Notes: generated by a model not told the origin, from the letters alone. Positions 24,401-33,761 are shown, counted from the stretch's first letter. The stretch is 64,000 nt of DNA from Paenibacillus sp. 481 (GCF_021223605.1 NZ_CP075175.1:1592001-1656000), one strand, 5' to 3'. Program-made: numbers and translations.

Positions 24401-25864
24401 ATGAGTCAAGACAATAGTCAGCAACTACGAAGAAGTCTCAAAACGCGTCATTTGACGATGATTGCGCTCGGTGGTTCTATCGGTACAGGTTTGTTCCTCG
24501 CGAGCGGCGGCGCTATTGCGCAAGCTGGACCAGGTGGGGCGCTGTTAGCCTACATAGCCGTCGGTATTATGGTTTATTTTCTAATGACAAGTTTAGGTGA
24601 GTTAGCTACGTATATGCCTGAATCAGGCTCCTTCAGTACTTACGCAACCCGCTTCGTCGATCCGGCGTTCGGATTTGCGCTAGGCTGGAACTTCTGGTTC
24701 AACTGGGCGATTACGATCGCCTCAGAGCTAGTAGCAGCTACACTCATCATTAAATATTGGTTCCCAGACAGCAACTCGTTCTTGTGGAGCTTTTTGTTCC
24801 TTAGCGTCATCTTTTTGTTTAACTTCTTATCTGTAAAAGGATATGGCGAGTCGGAGTTTTGGTTTGCAATTATTAAAATTGCGACCGTTATCGTTTTCCT
24901 AGTCGTCGGTGTACTGATGATTTTCGGAATTATTGGCGGACCACCTGTTGGCTTTGAGAACTTTAATCTAGGGGGTAACGGTGCTTTCCACGGCGGATTC
25001 TTCGCCATTCTCGGTATATTCATGGCAGCAGGCTACTCGTTCCAAGGAACGGAGCTAGTCGGTGTTGCCGCAGGTGAGAGCGAAAACCCACGTGAAAGTG
25101 TACCACGTGCCATTCGCCAAGTGTTCTGGCGTATTTTATTCTTTTATGTGTTGGCGATTTTCGTTATCGCCATGCTCATTCCATATACGCATCCGAGCTT
25201 GCTTGCAAGCGGCGTAGATGCTATTAATACGAGTCCATTTACACTCGTATTTGAAAGAGCGGGCTTCGCCTTTGCCGCTGCTGTTATGAACGCGGTCATT
25301 TTATCTTCGGTGTTATCCGCGGGTAACTCCGGTATGTATGCATCGACACGCGTGCTGTGGGTATTGGCGAAGGAAGGCAAAGCGCCCAAGTTCCTTGCTA
25401 AGCTGAACAAGCGTGGCGTACCTGTTAATGCACTGCTGCTTACGAGCGCAGTCGGGATGCTCGCGTTTCTTGCAAGCTTTTTCGGAGACGGCGTCGTCTA
25501 CATTTGGTTGTTGAACGCATCTGGAATGTGCGGCTTTATCGCATGGCTCGGTATCGCGATCAGCCATTACCGCTTCCGTCGCGCTTTCGTTAAGCAAGGA
25601 CGTGATTTGAAAGAGCTGCCTTATCGAGCACGTTGGTTCCCATTCGGTCCACTGTTCGCCTTTGCGCTCTGTATGTTCGTCATTATCGGCCAGAACTTCC
25701 AAGCCTTTATCGGAGATGCGATTGACTGGAAAGGCTTGATCATGACGTATATCGGCTTGCCGCTGTTCTTGGCGGTATGGCTCGGCTACAAGCTGAAGCA
25801 TCGGACAAAGCTTATCCCGTTGGAAGAATGTCGCTTTAATGATGAGGCACCAACTAAATTGTAA
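24401..25864 (+). CDS. lysP: Lysine-specific permease (APC superfamily)
   Basis: 487 residues with 12 membrane segments. The first helix has the amino-acid-permease signature MIALGGSIGTGLFLASGGAIAQAGP (about 18-42), followed by ELATYMPESGSFSTYATRFVDPAFGFALGWNFW, typical of LysP/AAT permeases. The TELVGVAAGESENPRESVPRAIRQVFWRI stretch near 215-245 is also diagnostic. It imports lysine with protons. Control by a lysine riboswitch supports the substrate strongly. The start follows AAGGAGTGAG. The gene is single and followed by a terminator. Confidence 0.93.
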   Translation: MSQDNSQQLRRSLKTRHLTMIALGGSIGTGLFLASGGAIAQAGPGGALLAYIAVGIMVYFLMTSLGELATYMPESGSFSTYATRFVDPAFGFALGWNFWFNWAITIASELVAATLIIKYWFPDSNSFLWSFLFLSVIFLFNFLSVKGYGESEFWFAIIKIATVIVFLVVGVLMIFGIIGGPPVGFENFNLGGNGAFHGGFFAILGIFMAAGYSFQGTELVGVAAGESENPRESVPRAIRQVFWRILFFYVLAIFVIAMLIPYTHPSLLASGVDAINTSPFTLVFERAGFAFAAAVMNAVILSSVLSAGNSGMYASTRVLWVLAKEGKAPKFLAKLNKRGVPVNALLLTSAVGMLAFLASFFGDGVVYIWLLNASGMCGFIAWLGIAISHYRFRRAFVKQGRDLKELPYRARWFPFGPLFAFALCMFVIIGQNFQAFIGDAIDWKGLIMTYIGLPLFLAVWLGYKLKHRTKLIPLEECRFNDEAPTKL

Positions 25865-25869
25865 TTCAC

Positions 25870-25916
25870 GCCCGTGTTACACCGCGCAGCTTGCGCGAGC
25901 GTAGCACGGGCTTTTT
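25870..25916 (+). terminator. Terminator after lysP
   Basis: GCCCGTG (25870-25876) pairs with CACGGGC (25905-25911), with an inner GCGC stem and TTTTT after it. Confidence 0.85.
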
Positions 25917-26011
25917 ATATGGTACGGAAACGGATTACCGTTCTTTATGACCGTTTTCATAGTTCTCACGGTTCTCACAGTTTCCACAGCACTCCCAGTG
26001 CTCTGTCCAAT

Positions 26012-26037
26012 TTGTTCAACTTGTTCAACTTGTTCAA
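26012..26037. repeat. 9-bp tandem repeat upstream of cydA
   Basis: TTGTTCAAC occurs twice and then as TTGTTCAA in direct succession, about 100 bases before cydA. Just before it (25930-25990) are ACGGT-type and CTCACGGTT/CTCACAGTT repeats. Confidence 0.7.
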
Positions 26038-26129
26038 TTCCCCCCACTCTGTCACTTGCATAAACTTTCCACTATTTCCACACACTACTGTTCAATATTA
26101 CAAACATGTCGAAAGTAGGTAGTTACGTC

Positions 26130-27479
26130 ATGGATTCCGTTACGATGGCACGCGCCTTGTTTGGTACGTCGATGGCTTTTCATATTATGTTCGCTACGCT
26201 CAGTGTAGGATTTTCACTGATGATCTTCTGCGCAGAACTAATGTATTGGCGAAAAAAAGATCGGGACTATGCCATTTTGGCTAAACGATGGACGAAAGCG
26301 CTTGGTATTTTGCTTGGGGTCGCGATTCCATCAGGTACCATTGTAGGCGTTATGATGGGGCTGATTTGGCCTGGATTTATGGAATACGTCGGGCAAGTCA
26401 TTGCCTTGCCGTTCCAAATTGAAATATGGGCCTTCTTTTTTGAAGCGCTCTTTATGTCCATTTACATTTATGCCGCCGATCGCTTGTCGCCAAGTATGCG
26501 GCTGTTAAGTGTGTTCTTCGTGATGCTGGGGGCAACTGCCTCTGCGGTCATGATCACGTCGGCACAGGCGTGGATGAACACGCCGACTGGATTCGATCTT
26601 GTAGACGGAAAAGTGACGAACGTCGATCCGTGGGCTGCCGTGTTCAATCCGTCTTTCTTAACATCGGCCCAGCATGTGGTGACGACAAGCTATATGACGG
26701 GTGCTTTCTTTATTGTGACAGCCGCCGCTTACAAGCTATTGAAGCGTGGCATTGAGCAAAGAGAAGTAAACTATCATCGCAAAAGTTTAATGATTGGCTT
26801 GATCATTGGGCTTGTGATGTCCTTTTTAACATCACTCAACGGCCACGCAGCGGCACAATCGCTGCACGTACATAACCCTGAAAAGCTAGCAGCAGCCGAG
26901 TCTTTATTCGACACGCAGACACACGCGCCGCTTGTCCTAGGCGGAATTCCAGATCCTGAAGCGCAAACGGTTCACTACGGCCTAGAAATTCCGTGGGCGC
27001 TCAGCTTCTTAGCTGGCAACTCTTTTGATACCGAAGTCAAAGGATTGAACGATTTTCCACGTGAAGATTGGCCACCTTTATACTCGCACACGCTGTTTAA
27101 CTTGATGGTCGTGATCGGCTCTGGGTTAATCGCCCTTTCCGGTGCAGCACTGTTGTGGAAAATATGGACACGAAAGCAGCAGCGCCCATTTCCACGATGG
27201 CTTATTCATCTGTTCGTGTGGACAGGCCCACTCTCGATGCTAGCGATCGAAATTGGCTGGGTGTTCAGCTGTTCAGCGCGTCAGCCATGGACGATATACC
27301 ATGTGCTGCGCACCTCAGATGCCGCACTCAAAAGTGACATTATGGGCTCACTATTTATGCTATTCGTTTCGGTGTATGTGTTGCTGCTTATCGTCACCAC
27401 AATCGTGATGCGCTTCTACTTCAAACGAAATCCACTATCACGCGAATTTCATCGTGAGCAGGAAGGAGCCTATTCATGA
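26130..27479 (+). CDS. cydA: Cytochrome bd-type quinol oxidase subunit I, with altered heme-ligand motif
   Basis: 449 residues from the ATG at 26130 (MDSVTMARALFGTSMAFH); an ATG at 26106 lacks a ribosome binding site. Subunit I carries the hemes and oxidises quinol while reducing O2 in the cytoplasmic membrane. His18 in GTSMAFHIMF, the His in AQHVVTTSYMTG and the Met in FNLMVVIGSG are the expected heme ligands. The Q-loop is short, as in Gram-positive forms. The usual GWxxAExGRQPW motif reads GWVFSCSARQPW, so the Glu that ligates a high-spin heme in E. coli (Glu445) is replaced by Cys381. The protein still shows RQPW and all nine helices. It overlaps cydB by four bases. Confidence 0.92.
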   Translation: MDSVTMARALFGTSMAFHIMFATLSVGFSLMIFCAELMYWRKKDRDYAILAKRWTKALGILLGVAIPSGTIVGVMMGLIWPGFMEYVGQVIALPFQIEIWAFFFEALFMSIYIYAADRLSPSMRLLSVFFVMLGATASAVMITSAQAWMNTPTGFDLVDGKVTNVDPWAAVFNPSFLTSAQHVVTTSYMTGAFFIVTAAAYKLLKRGIEQREVNYHRKSLMIGLIIGLVMSFLTSLNGHAAAQSLHVHNPEKLAAAESLFDTQTHAPLVLGGIPDPEAQTVHYGLEIPWALSFLAGNSFDTEVKGLNDFPREDWPPLYSHTLFNLMVVIGSGLIALSGAALLWKIWTRKQQRPFPRWLIHLFVWTGPLSMLAIEIGWVFSCSARQPWTIYHVLRTSDAALKSDIMGSLFMLFVSVYVLLLIVTTIVMRFYFKRNPLSREFHREQEGAYS

Positions 27480-28513
27480 GTGATGCAACAATAGCTATAT
27501 CTGTCATCTGGTTGTTTCTGTTTATTTACTCACTGCTCGGTTCCGTTGATTTCGGAGCAGGATTTTGGGCGATGGTGTACGCGGGAAAAGGGATGGAGGA
27601 CAATACAAGAGCCTCTGTACTAGCGAACCGATATTTATCACCTTCGTGGAAAATAACGAACACGTTTCTCGTCCTGCTCGTCGTAGCCTTGTTTGGCTTT
27701 TTTCCGGGAGCAACGTATCCCTTAGCTTCACTGCTGCTGCTTCCAGTCTGCTTGGTTCTTGTATTGCTAACGATTCGAAGTACGTTTATGGTATATGGAT
27801 ATCATGCCAAAAAGTTTCAGCGCGCGCTGCGCATCATTTCCGGCATCACAGGCTTGCTCATTCCTTGTCTGCTTGTCACGGTGCTGATCGTTACGTTGGG
27901 CGGCTTTATTACAGAAGCTCCTGACGGCACATTGTCGCTTAACTATGGAAAGCTGCTCGTGAGCCCGACACTGTACGCCCATTTGGCGTTTGGACTTGCG
28001 ACAGAGCTGTTCTTTTCGGCATTGTTTTTGGCCGATTATGCACATGAAGCACGCGACCGCTCCACTTATATCGTGTACCGTCGTTTAGCGGTCATATTTG
28101 GCCCGATCAGCATGATTTCAGCGCTGCTTGTCACCTTTACGATGCTGCCAGAGGCGCGCTGGATCGTTGAACAGTTTCGGCAACAGTTGCCCTTGTTCGG
28201 CTTGTCCGCGCTCACTTTTATCGTCGGCTATGTCTTCTTGTTCATAAAAAGGAAGGACGGCTGGGTTGGATATACACGTGTGACGGTGACGTTGATTGCC
28301 ATTCAATACGCACTTGCGAGTATCGCGTACGGTAGAGCGCATTTACCGTACATTATTTATCCGTATTTAACGCTAGAAGAAGGGGTAACCAATCCAACCG
28401 TATTGCGTTCACTCCTCATTGGGTATACGGTGAGTACCTTGTTGCTCATTCCCGTGTTCATCATCTTTTGGAAGCTATTCTTAAAAGATAAACGTTATCT
28501 TAAACAAGAATAA
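27476..28513 (+). CDS. cydB: Cytochrome bd-type quinol oxidase subunit II
   Basis: 345 residues with about eight or nine membrane helices. The N terminus has the family pattern IWLFLFIYSLLGSVDFGAGFWAM (about 10-33), with the conserved acidic residue that is part of a proton path. It then has WKITNTFLVLLVVALFGFFPGATY and RSTFMVYGYHA. CydB pairs with CydA as a scaffold for the oxidase. Start ATGA overlaps the cydA stop. No cydCD heme/cysteine exporter and no small CydX/CydS gene was found in this window. The gene ends before a hairpin shared with the convergent transglutaminase gene. Confidence 0.93.
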   Translation: MSDATIAISVIWLFLFIYSLLGSVDFGAGFWAMVYAGKGMEDNTRASVLANRYLSPSWKITNTFLVLLVVALFGFFPGATYPLASLLLLPVCLVLVLLTIRSTFMVYGYHAKKFQRALRIISGITGLLIPCLLVTVLIVTLGGFITEAPDGTLSLNYGKLLVSPTLYAHLAFGLATELFFSALFLADYAHEARDRSTYIVYRRLAVIFGPISMISALLVTFTMLPEARWIVEQFRQQLPLFGLSALTFIVGYVFLFIKRKDGWVGYTRVTVTLIAIQYALASIAYGRAHLPYIIYPYLTLEEGVTNPTVLRSLLIGYTVSTLLLIPVFIIFWKLFLKDKRYLKQE

Positions 28514-28532
28514 GCTGACTTTGCTTCATATA

Positions 28533-28591
28533 AAAAATAGGAACAGGCGGGCGCGACACATGGCAATGTGGTAGCACCCGAACCTGTTCCT
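28533..28591 (-). terminator. Terminator of the transglutaminase-like gene
   Basis: AGGAACAGG (28539-28547) pairs with CCTGTTCCT (28583-28591) across a long GC-rich loop. On the minus strand ATTTTTTATA follows. It may also slow plus-strand readthrough from cydB. Confidence 0.7.
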
Positions 28592-28610
28592 GTTAGGTTA
28601 TGCTATTATG

Positions 28611-29786
28611 CTAGGAAGCGGGCAGCTCAATGTCCACCAGTAAATGCTCGCTATCGTTAAACGCCGAGACCCGGTAATCAAGCTCACCCTTTCCAGCATT
28701 GAATTGCTTTAACACCTCATGCAAATCAGAACGCAGTTGAAGCTCATTATGCGCATAGCGGATTTGCACTTGTTTTAATCCTTGCTTGCGTGCCGCCTCC
28801 ACTTGCTGAACGAGATCACGCGCTGTACTAATCGCGCGATCTGGCCGCAAAATATACGGGCTCCACACCCGCTGAAGCTCTGCCGCCAGTGCACGCGTTG
28901 CGGCGCTGCCTTGGTTCAGCTTCTCGATTTGGCCCGCATACGAAACGAATGCTTGCGGATATTTATCAGCTACCCATTTATGGTCTGTCCGCATCTCCTG
29001 ATCCGTACGCATGTAATACGTATACCGGACTTGATTTTTTTTGTCAGGAAGCGGATCATTCCAAGTTGCATCAAGATGATACCACCGCTCATCCATTTGA
29101 ATCAAATTCCAAGCGTGCAGCGTATTGCCTGCCTCTCCTTCGATCACGAGGCTCGGAATACCGACTTCCTCCATCATCGCTTGCACAAGCAAAGCATAGC
29201 CTTGGCACACCGTTTTACCGTCAGTCAAAGCCTCGTATGCGGTGAACTTTTTCATATTTGCGTCATACGCCACATTTTGTACGATATAATCATGAATTTT
29301 TTTCACCTTATAATTGACATCGTCTTCCGGCTTAATAATGGTCTGTACAATTCGCTTCGCTTCACTACGGACATACATCGACTGCTCGTACGTCTCACGA
29401 TAATCAACGTATACCGTTACGGTCGCACTATTGTCGTCTCCCTTCCAATTAAAAGAATAACGGCTGACATTGTACCGAATAAACGGATCAGAATGCAGCG
29501 ATTCCGCCAGCACACTGTTCATTTTTTTCGTTAACTTATCCGTTGCTCCTTCATATTGAAAAGTAGATTTCGGCTCCCGATGCGTTAATTGTTCCACTAA
29601 CCATTGCTGGATTTCCTGCTTTTGACGCAGCGGTTTGGCCTCAACTGTGGATAATACTGCGAAGCCCACGATTAAGCTGGCCGAAATCATCAAAAAGATA
29701 CACACACGTAAAGCTGTCCTCACTCGTCCCCGTTTCGTTACGCGTAGCGGGATGTGATGGGGCTCATCTGAATCAAAATCGTGCAA
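28611..29786 (-). CDS. Membrane-anchored transglutaminase-like protein
   Basis: About 391 residues from the TTG at 29786, which follows GAGGTGGTG; the frame opens further up at 29852 without a site. A short cytoplasmic N terminus is followed by one membrane anchor (about 28-48). The transglutaminase/protease-like core shows Cys194 in KTVCQGYALL, His224 in TLHAWNLI and Asp239 in YHLDATWNDP, the classic triad. KIHDYIVQNVAYD precedes it, as in bacterial surface transglutaminase-like proteins. The last 90 residues hold a helical/beta domain of unknown role. It could crosslink or cleave wall proteins, but substrates of this group are mostly unknown. Confidence 0.87.
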   Translation of the reverse strand: MHDFDSDEPHHIPLRVTKRGRVRTALRVCIFLMISASLIVGFAVLSTVEAKPLRQKQEIQQWLVEQLTHREPKSTFQYEGATDKLTKKMNSVLAESLHSDPFIRYNVSRYSFNWKGDDNSATVTVYVDYRETYEQSMYVRSEAKRIVQTIIKPEDDVNYKVKKIHDYIVQNVAYDANMKKFTAYEALTDGKTVCQGYALLVQAMMEEVGIPSLVIEGEAGNTLHAWNLIQMDERWYHLDATWNDPLPDKKNQVRYTYYMRTDQEMRTDHKWVADKYPQAFVSYAGQIEKLNQGSAATRALAAELQRVWSPYILRPDRAISTARDLVQQVEAARKQGLKQVQIRYAHNELQLRSDLHEVLKQFNAGKGELDYRVSAFNDSEHLLVDIELPAS

Positions 29787-30063
29787 ACGTATCACCACCT
29801 CGGTTAAAACGGCGCTAGTCCGCCTTTGGTGATACGTATCGTAGCACAGCACTCATGCAGATGCTGTCTGGTTATGACAGCTGCAAAATGGTTCACAATC
29901 GGAGTGAATCGGTGATCATCGACATTGGCCGCCATGAAGTTCATCTATTATGCAAGAATTCATAAAGAGGTCGCTGTATGTGAGGCATTATTTTAGGCGA
30001 GTAGTGCCGAATCGAAGCGAGTTTTGAAAAAATAAAATGTTAAGTGTTTCCTAAATTAACACC

Positions 30064-30957
30064 TTAGATATGCCGTTGAAAGAACGGTAATACCGTTTCC
30101 CAGAAGCGGGCATCTTGCTCGGAACAGCTATGTCCGTCCGCATCTACAAGCAAGCAAGACTGTTTATAGGGCAGTTTCGCCATTAAGGTTTCCAGTTCAC
30201 TTGCCGGAATAAAATCATCCTGTCGGGAATGCACCATGAGCACAGGTACTTGCTCTTGCTGCTTACGATTGTGGTTGTCTGTTAAAATGCGCGCGAGATC
30301 AATCTTAATGAATGATTTCACCGGTATTCTGGCACGCCACAACCAAATACGCGGCAAAATATTCGCTAACGGAAATAGCGGTATATTGCGACGCTTTAGT
30401 TCTGCCGTTATCATCGTAAACGGCCGCACAGGCATCGAATCGGTTACGATGGCTTGTACATTCAAGCCCTCATGTAAGCCCAAGACAGCTCCGAATCCGC
30501 CCATTGAATGTCCCAACAATCCGATTCGCGCAGTGTCCACATCTGCACGTGATCGTGCATATCGAACAGCCGCCAGCAAATCGTCCCTGAATAAGAACGC
30601 TGAAGGCGCAGCTATCCGTTCACTTGCCCCGTGACTCGTCACATCATACATCAGCACATGGTAACCAGCTTCAATAAGCGGAGTCACATAACGCAGTACC
30701 CTCACACGGCTGGAACCCCAGCCGTGTGAAATAATAATTGTAGGGGCTCGTTCGGTGTCTATTCGCCCCTTGCCACGAATAAACCACCCTTGCAGTGGCA
30801 TACAACCAACAAACTGTACATTTTCATAAGGATAAGGCGGCTCCGCCGTAATCGGTACGTGACGCGGTGCCTGACTTTTTACTGCCATCTTCCATACGCC
30901 GCCCGCCGCCCCAGCTGCTGCTAACACACTTGCTCCAAATAGCCATAACAAAGCCAT
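30064..30957 (-). CDS. Alpha/beta hydrolase with N-terminal membrane anchor
   Basis: 297 residues. An N-terminal hydrophobic segment (about 3-23) is followed by an alpha/beta-hydrolase core. Visible are IIISHGWGSS (oxyanion strand), LLGHSMGGFGAVLGL with nucleophile Ser near 150, VHSRQDDFIPASE with the acid and DADGHSC with His near 280. The pattern fits YqkD/BAAT-type serine hydrolases acting on esters or peptides. It starts 33 bases after the KDPG aldolase gene and may be part of that operon. Substrate unknown. Confidence 0.85.
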   Translation of the reverse strand: MALLWLFGASVLAAAGAAGGVWKMAVKSQAPRHVPITAEPPYPYENVQFVGCMPLQGWFIRGKGRIDTERAPTIIISHGWGSSRVRVLRYVTPLIEAGYHVLMYDVTSHGASERIAAPSAFLFRDDLLAAVRYARSRADVDTARIGLLGHSMGGFGAVLGLHEGLNVQAIVTDSMPVRPFTMITAELKRRNIPLFPLANILPRIWLWRARIPVKSFIKIDLARILTDNHNRKQQEQVPVLMVHSRQDDFIPASELETLMAKLPYKQSCLLVDADGHSCSEQDARFWETVLPFFQRHI

Positions 30958-30990
30958 CTACTCCTCCTCCTTTAACTTGGTCTAGCTGAT

Positions 30991-31695
30991 TCAACTTGTA
31001 CTTTTCGCTGTGTTCACTAGTAACTGGGCCTGCTGCCTTAACTCCTCATAGCGCCCGTCTTGAATCCATTCTTTTCGCACCAGCTTCGAACCAAGTCCAA
31101 ACGCCGAAGCACCTGCCTTCAAAAATGAGGCCATATTGTCCAAATCCACTCCGCCAGTAGCAATAATCGGAATGTGTGGCAGCGGTCCACGAACTTCACG
31201 AATGTATTCAGGGCCGAGCGCCCCCATCGGGAATAACTTGACCGCTTTAGCTCCGGCTTTCCAAGCCTTTACCATCTCAGTCGGCGTCAACACGCCCGGC
31301 CACACATCAACTCCGCGCTCTGCTGCATAACTAATAACGCGTTCATCCAAGTTCGGCGAAATAAGAAACTGTGCGCCGCCATGAATCGCCTCTGCGGCCA
31401 TGCTCTCATCCAACACCGTGCCAGCACCAATGTAGGCTACCCCAGCAAACTGCTCGCGCCAGCGGGCGATTTGCTGAACGGCTCCCTCCGTGTTCATCGT
31501 CACTTCCATGAACCGAACCCCGCCAGCTACAAGCGCCTGTCCTGCTAAATCGGCCGGCTCACCTGTAATGCCGCGGAAAATCGCAATGATTCGCTCTTGA
31601 AGCATCAATGATGTTAAATCTTCCATCCCGTCCGTACGAGCATCAGACGGAACCGCTACGTGTGCCATTCCATGCTCTGTTCGCAGATCAGCCAT
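30991..31695 (-). CDS. eda: KDPG/KHG aldolase
   Basis: 234 residues; the core begins near residue 24, so it carries a slightly long N terminus. It is a class I TIM-barrel aldolase that splits 2-keto-3-deoxy-6-phosphogluconate into pyruvate and glyceraldehyde-3-phosphate, or 4-hydroxy-2-oxoglutarate into pyruvate and glyoxylate. Glu64 in FMEVTMNT and Schiff-base Lys153 in AVKLFPMGALG are present, as are IGAGTVLDE and IIATGGVDLDN. It starts in an overlap with the ROK kinase stop (TAATG). Together they suggest sugar-acid or hexose catabolism. No KDG kinase or edd was seen. Confidence 0.92.
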   Translation of the reverse strand: MADLRTEHGMAHVAVPSDARTDGMEDLTSLMLQERIIAIFRGITGEPADLAGQALVAGGVRFMEVTMNTEGAVQQIARWREQFAGVAYIGAGTVLDESMAAEAIHGGAQFLISPNLDERVISYAAERGVDVWPGVLTPTEMVKAWKAGAKAVKLFPMGALGPEYIREVRGPLPHIPIIATGGVDLDNMASFLKAGASAFGLGSKLVRKEWIQDGRYEELRQQAQLLVNTAKSTS

Positions 31696-32675
31696 TATAC
31701 ATTCACCTGCAACGCTGACTTACCCAATCGATTTTTGGCAAACGCCGCGCTCCCAATCACACCGCCATCATCGATCAGCTCACCTTGGCAAATGGTCAAG
31801 TTCTCTAAATAGCCGTGATATACCGTCCGCTTCAACGTCTCACGCACCGAACGGAACAAACGCTCTCCTGCCAATGCCCCGCCTCCACCAATCACGATAA
31901 CGTCTGGGCTAAACAGCGAAATAGAGTAGGCCAATCCCCGGCCTAGCACTTGCCCTGTGTAGTCCATAATTTGCACGGCCAGCTCGTCCCCTTCATCATA
32001 AGCAGCTGATACGTGCGCAGCCGTTAATTCACCGCGCTCATACACATCGCGCAGCGTGCTGCTTCGCCCTACCTCAAGCGCTTGCTTCGCTTGCCGAACG
32101 ATACCCGTGGCCGACACAACCGTCTCCAAACAGCCGGTCAAGCCACAGCCACAACGTTCGGTTTCGCCTTCCACGGCGACATGACCAAGCTCGCCCGCCA
32201 TAAATCGGCTGCCATAAAACAATTCGCCGCGCGTCACCGTGGCCGATGCCAATCCCGTACCGATCGTGACACCTTGTACCACTTCAGATCCACGTGCCGC
32301 ACCGCTCATCGCTTCACCATAAACGTACATTCGAACATCATTATCGATAAAGACAGGTACGCCAACTTTAACGCTTAACAGCTCCGCCACTTCGACATCC
32401 TGCCATTTCAAGTTGGCCGAAAATAAACAGATTCCGCGCTCAGGGTCGATAAAGCCTGGTATTCCTGCCCCAACCGCGACCAACTCGCTGCGCTTGATTC
32501 CTGATCGGTTAACTAGCTCCTCGATCATCTCAGCCATTTTGCTAATCACCTGTTCGACACCTTGCGCTGCATCCGTTGGGCGTTTTACTTTTTCAAGCAG
32601 CTCATACTGTTCATTCACTAACCCACACACGATATTGGTGCCGCCCAAGTCGATTCCGATCATATAACTCATCAT
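31695..32675 (-). CDS. ROK family sugar kinase (glucokinase-like)
   Basis: 326 residues. It has the ATP-binding GIDLGGTNIVCGLV (7-20), the substrate motif VFIDNDVRMY with the catalytic-base Asp, TIGTGLASATV, GELGHVAVEG with zinc-binding His and CGCGLTGCLE with three zinc Cys, and SPDVIVIGGGGALAG. These define ROK kinases without a DNA-binding domain, which phosphorylate glucose, fructose or N-acetyl sugars. It lies just upstream of eda, so phosphorylating a sugar that feeds the aldolase is likely. The precise sugar is unknown. AAAGGGGAG lies before the start. Confidence 0.9.
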   Translation of the reverse strand: MMSYMIGIDLGGTNIVCGLVNEQYELLEKVKRPTDAAQGVEQVISKMAEMIEELVNRSGIKRSELVAVGAGIPGFIDPERGICLFSANLKWQDVEVAELLSVKVGVPVFIDNDVRMYVYGEAMSGAARGSEVVQGVTIGTGLASATVTRGELFYGSRFMAGELGHVAVEGETERCGCGLTGCLETVVSATGIVRQAKQALEVGRSSTLRDVYERGELTAAHVSAAYDEGDELAVQIMDYTGQVLGRGLAYSISLFSPDVIVIGGGGALAGERLFRSVRETLKRTVYHGYLENLTICQGELIDDGGVIGSAAFAKNRLGKSALQVNV

Positions 32676-32915
32676 ATTCTCCCCTTTAATTCTCTATTTT
32701 TTCGACAACCCATCCATTTAAATACCAAAATAAACCTTTTTATGATTAGGAATATTATACCACGAGCTATGCCGCCTAATTGTTAAATTTCTCAAAAAAA
32801 GACGACGGTCATGAACATTTTTGTATCGAAAAATGCATGAAAAATGTGTACCCTATTATTGTCGAATGTCGAGTAGATGAATTAACGATATGGATGAGGT
32901 AAAGGAGAATACACG

Positions 32916-33170
32916 TTGAAAATTGTAGATCGCATACTGGGGAGAATCGGAATAGCCATTGGAACCTTTTTTCTGCTTTATATTTTCTATGGGTTTCTAT
33001 CACTTACTATATTAGAGATGCTTAAAATCGAAGGAATGGAATACAAAAGAGTAAGCATGATCTTAATGCTTATCGTCGCACCTATTCTAGGAATTCTGAC
33101 ATCTATCGTTTTAGCGGTGTATTACTTTATTCGAATACACAGGAAAAAGGAGGGTATTCATTCTTCATAA
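32916..33170 (+). CDS. Small two-helix membrane protein
   Basis: 84 residues from a TTG after AAAGGAG. Two membrane segments span about 11-35 and 47-72, with a basic C-terminal tail (RIHRKKEGIHSS). No family was recognised. It reads divergently from the ROK gene and may share a transcript with the next small membrane protein. Confidence 0.6.
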   Translation: MKIVDRILGRIGIAIGTFFLLYIFYGFLSLTILEMLKIEGMEYKRVSMILMLIVAPILGILTSIVLAVYYFIRIHRKKEGIHSS

Positions 33171-33284
33171 CCGTAATGGCCTTTACATTAAAGTGAGCAC
33201 TGAACTCAATCCCCACACAAAAAACTGACGCAAAATCGCCGCAAACTTGGAAGCGAACCTAAAGACTTCCTGCCCAGTTCCCGC

Positions 33285-33290
33285 TATAAT
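33285..33290 (+). promoter_or_regulatory. TATAAT -10 upstream of a small membrane-protein gene
   Basis: A perfect TATAAT about 60 bases upstream of the start. The -35 position (AAGACT) is poor. Confidence 0.4.
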
Positions 33291-33351
33291 AAAAGTGCTG
33301 TGAAATCAATCATTGAAAAATATGGAATTTGTAACTGATGAGGTGAAAGCC

Positions 33352-33561
33352 ATGACCTATGTTAATATTAGTACGATTAGTCCCCAACTATTTGTAACTG
33401 TGCTCTTCTTTTTACTTATCGTATGCCCACTGCTCAGCCTCGGGGTGCTGCGCTTGTTTCAGCAAAAAACGAAAGTCGGCCTTATACATATCGTCTCTGC
33501 CATTGTAGCTTATATCGTATTTATGGTTGTGGCTGATGTGGTAGCCCAGACGTGGCGTTGA
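33352..33561 (+). CDS. Small membrane protein, 69 aa
   Basis: The ATG at 33352 has GAGGTGA in front; a start 39 bases earlier does not. Two membrane segments (about 10-31 and 44-65) are joined by a short basic loop (RLFQQKTKVG). Function not recognised. Confidence 0.6.
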   Translation: MTYVNISTISPQLFVTVLFFLLIVCPLLSLGVLRLFQQKTKVGLIHIVSAIVAYIVFMVVADVVAQTWR

Positions 33562-33636
33562 GTAAGCTAAAGATGTGAAGATTTGATGCTGCCTCTAACA
33601 ACTACGAACATGCATAACTTCTGACTATATGAAAAA

Positions 33637-33685
33637 GATTGCCGACCATCCAGCCAAAAGGCCAGGTGGCGGGCAATCTTTTTTT
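33637..33685 (+). terminator. Terminator after small membrane-protein gene
   Basis: GATTGCC (33637-33643) pairs with GGCAATC (33672-33678) with further pairing inside, followed by TTTTTTT. Confidence 0.85.
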
Positions 33686-33697
33686 AATGCAAACGAG

Positions 33698-33746
33698 TTG
33701 TAAAAATGCCCTTTCCAAGTAGACTTAACGACTTGAAAAGGGCATT
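33698..33746 (-). terminator. Terminator after the AbgT transporter gene
   Basis: AATGCCCTTT (33705-33714) pairs with AAAGGGCATT (33737-33746), with inner AAGT/ACTT pairing. TTTTTACAA follows on the minus strand. Confidence 0.85.
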
Positions 33747-33761
33747 CCTTGTATTCATGTA

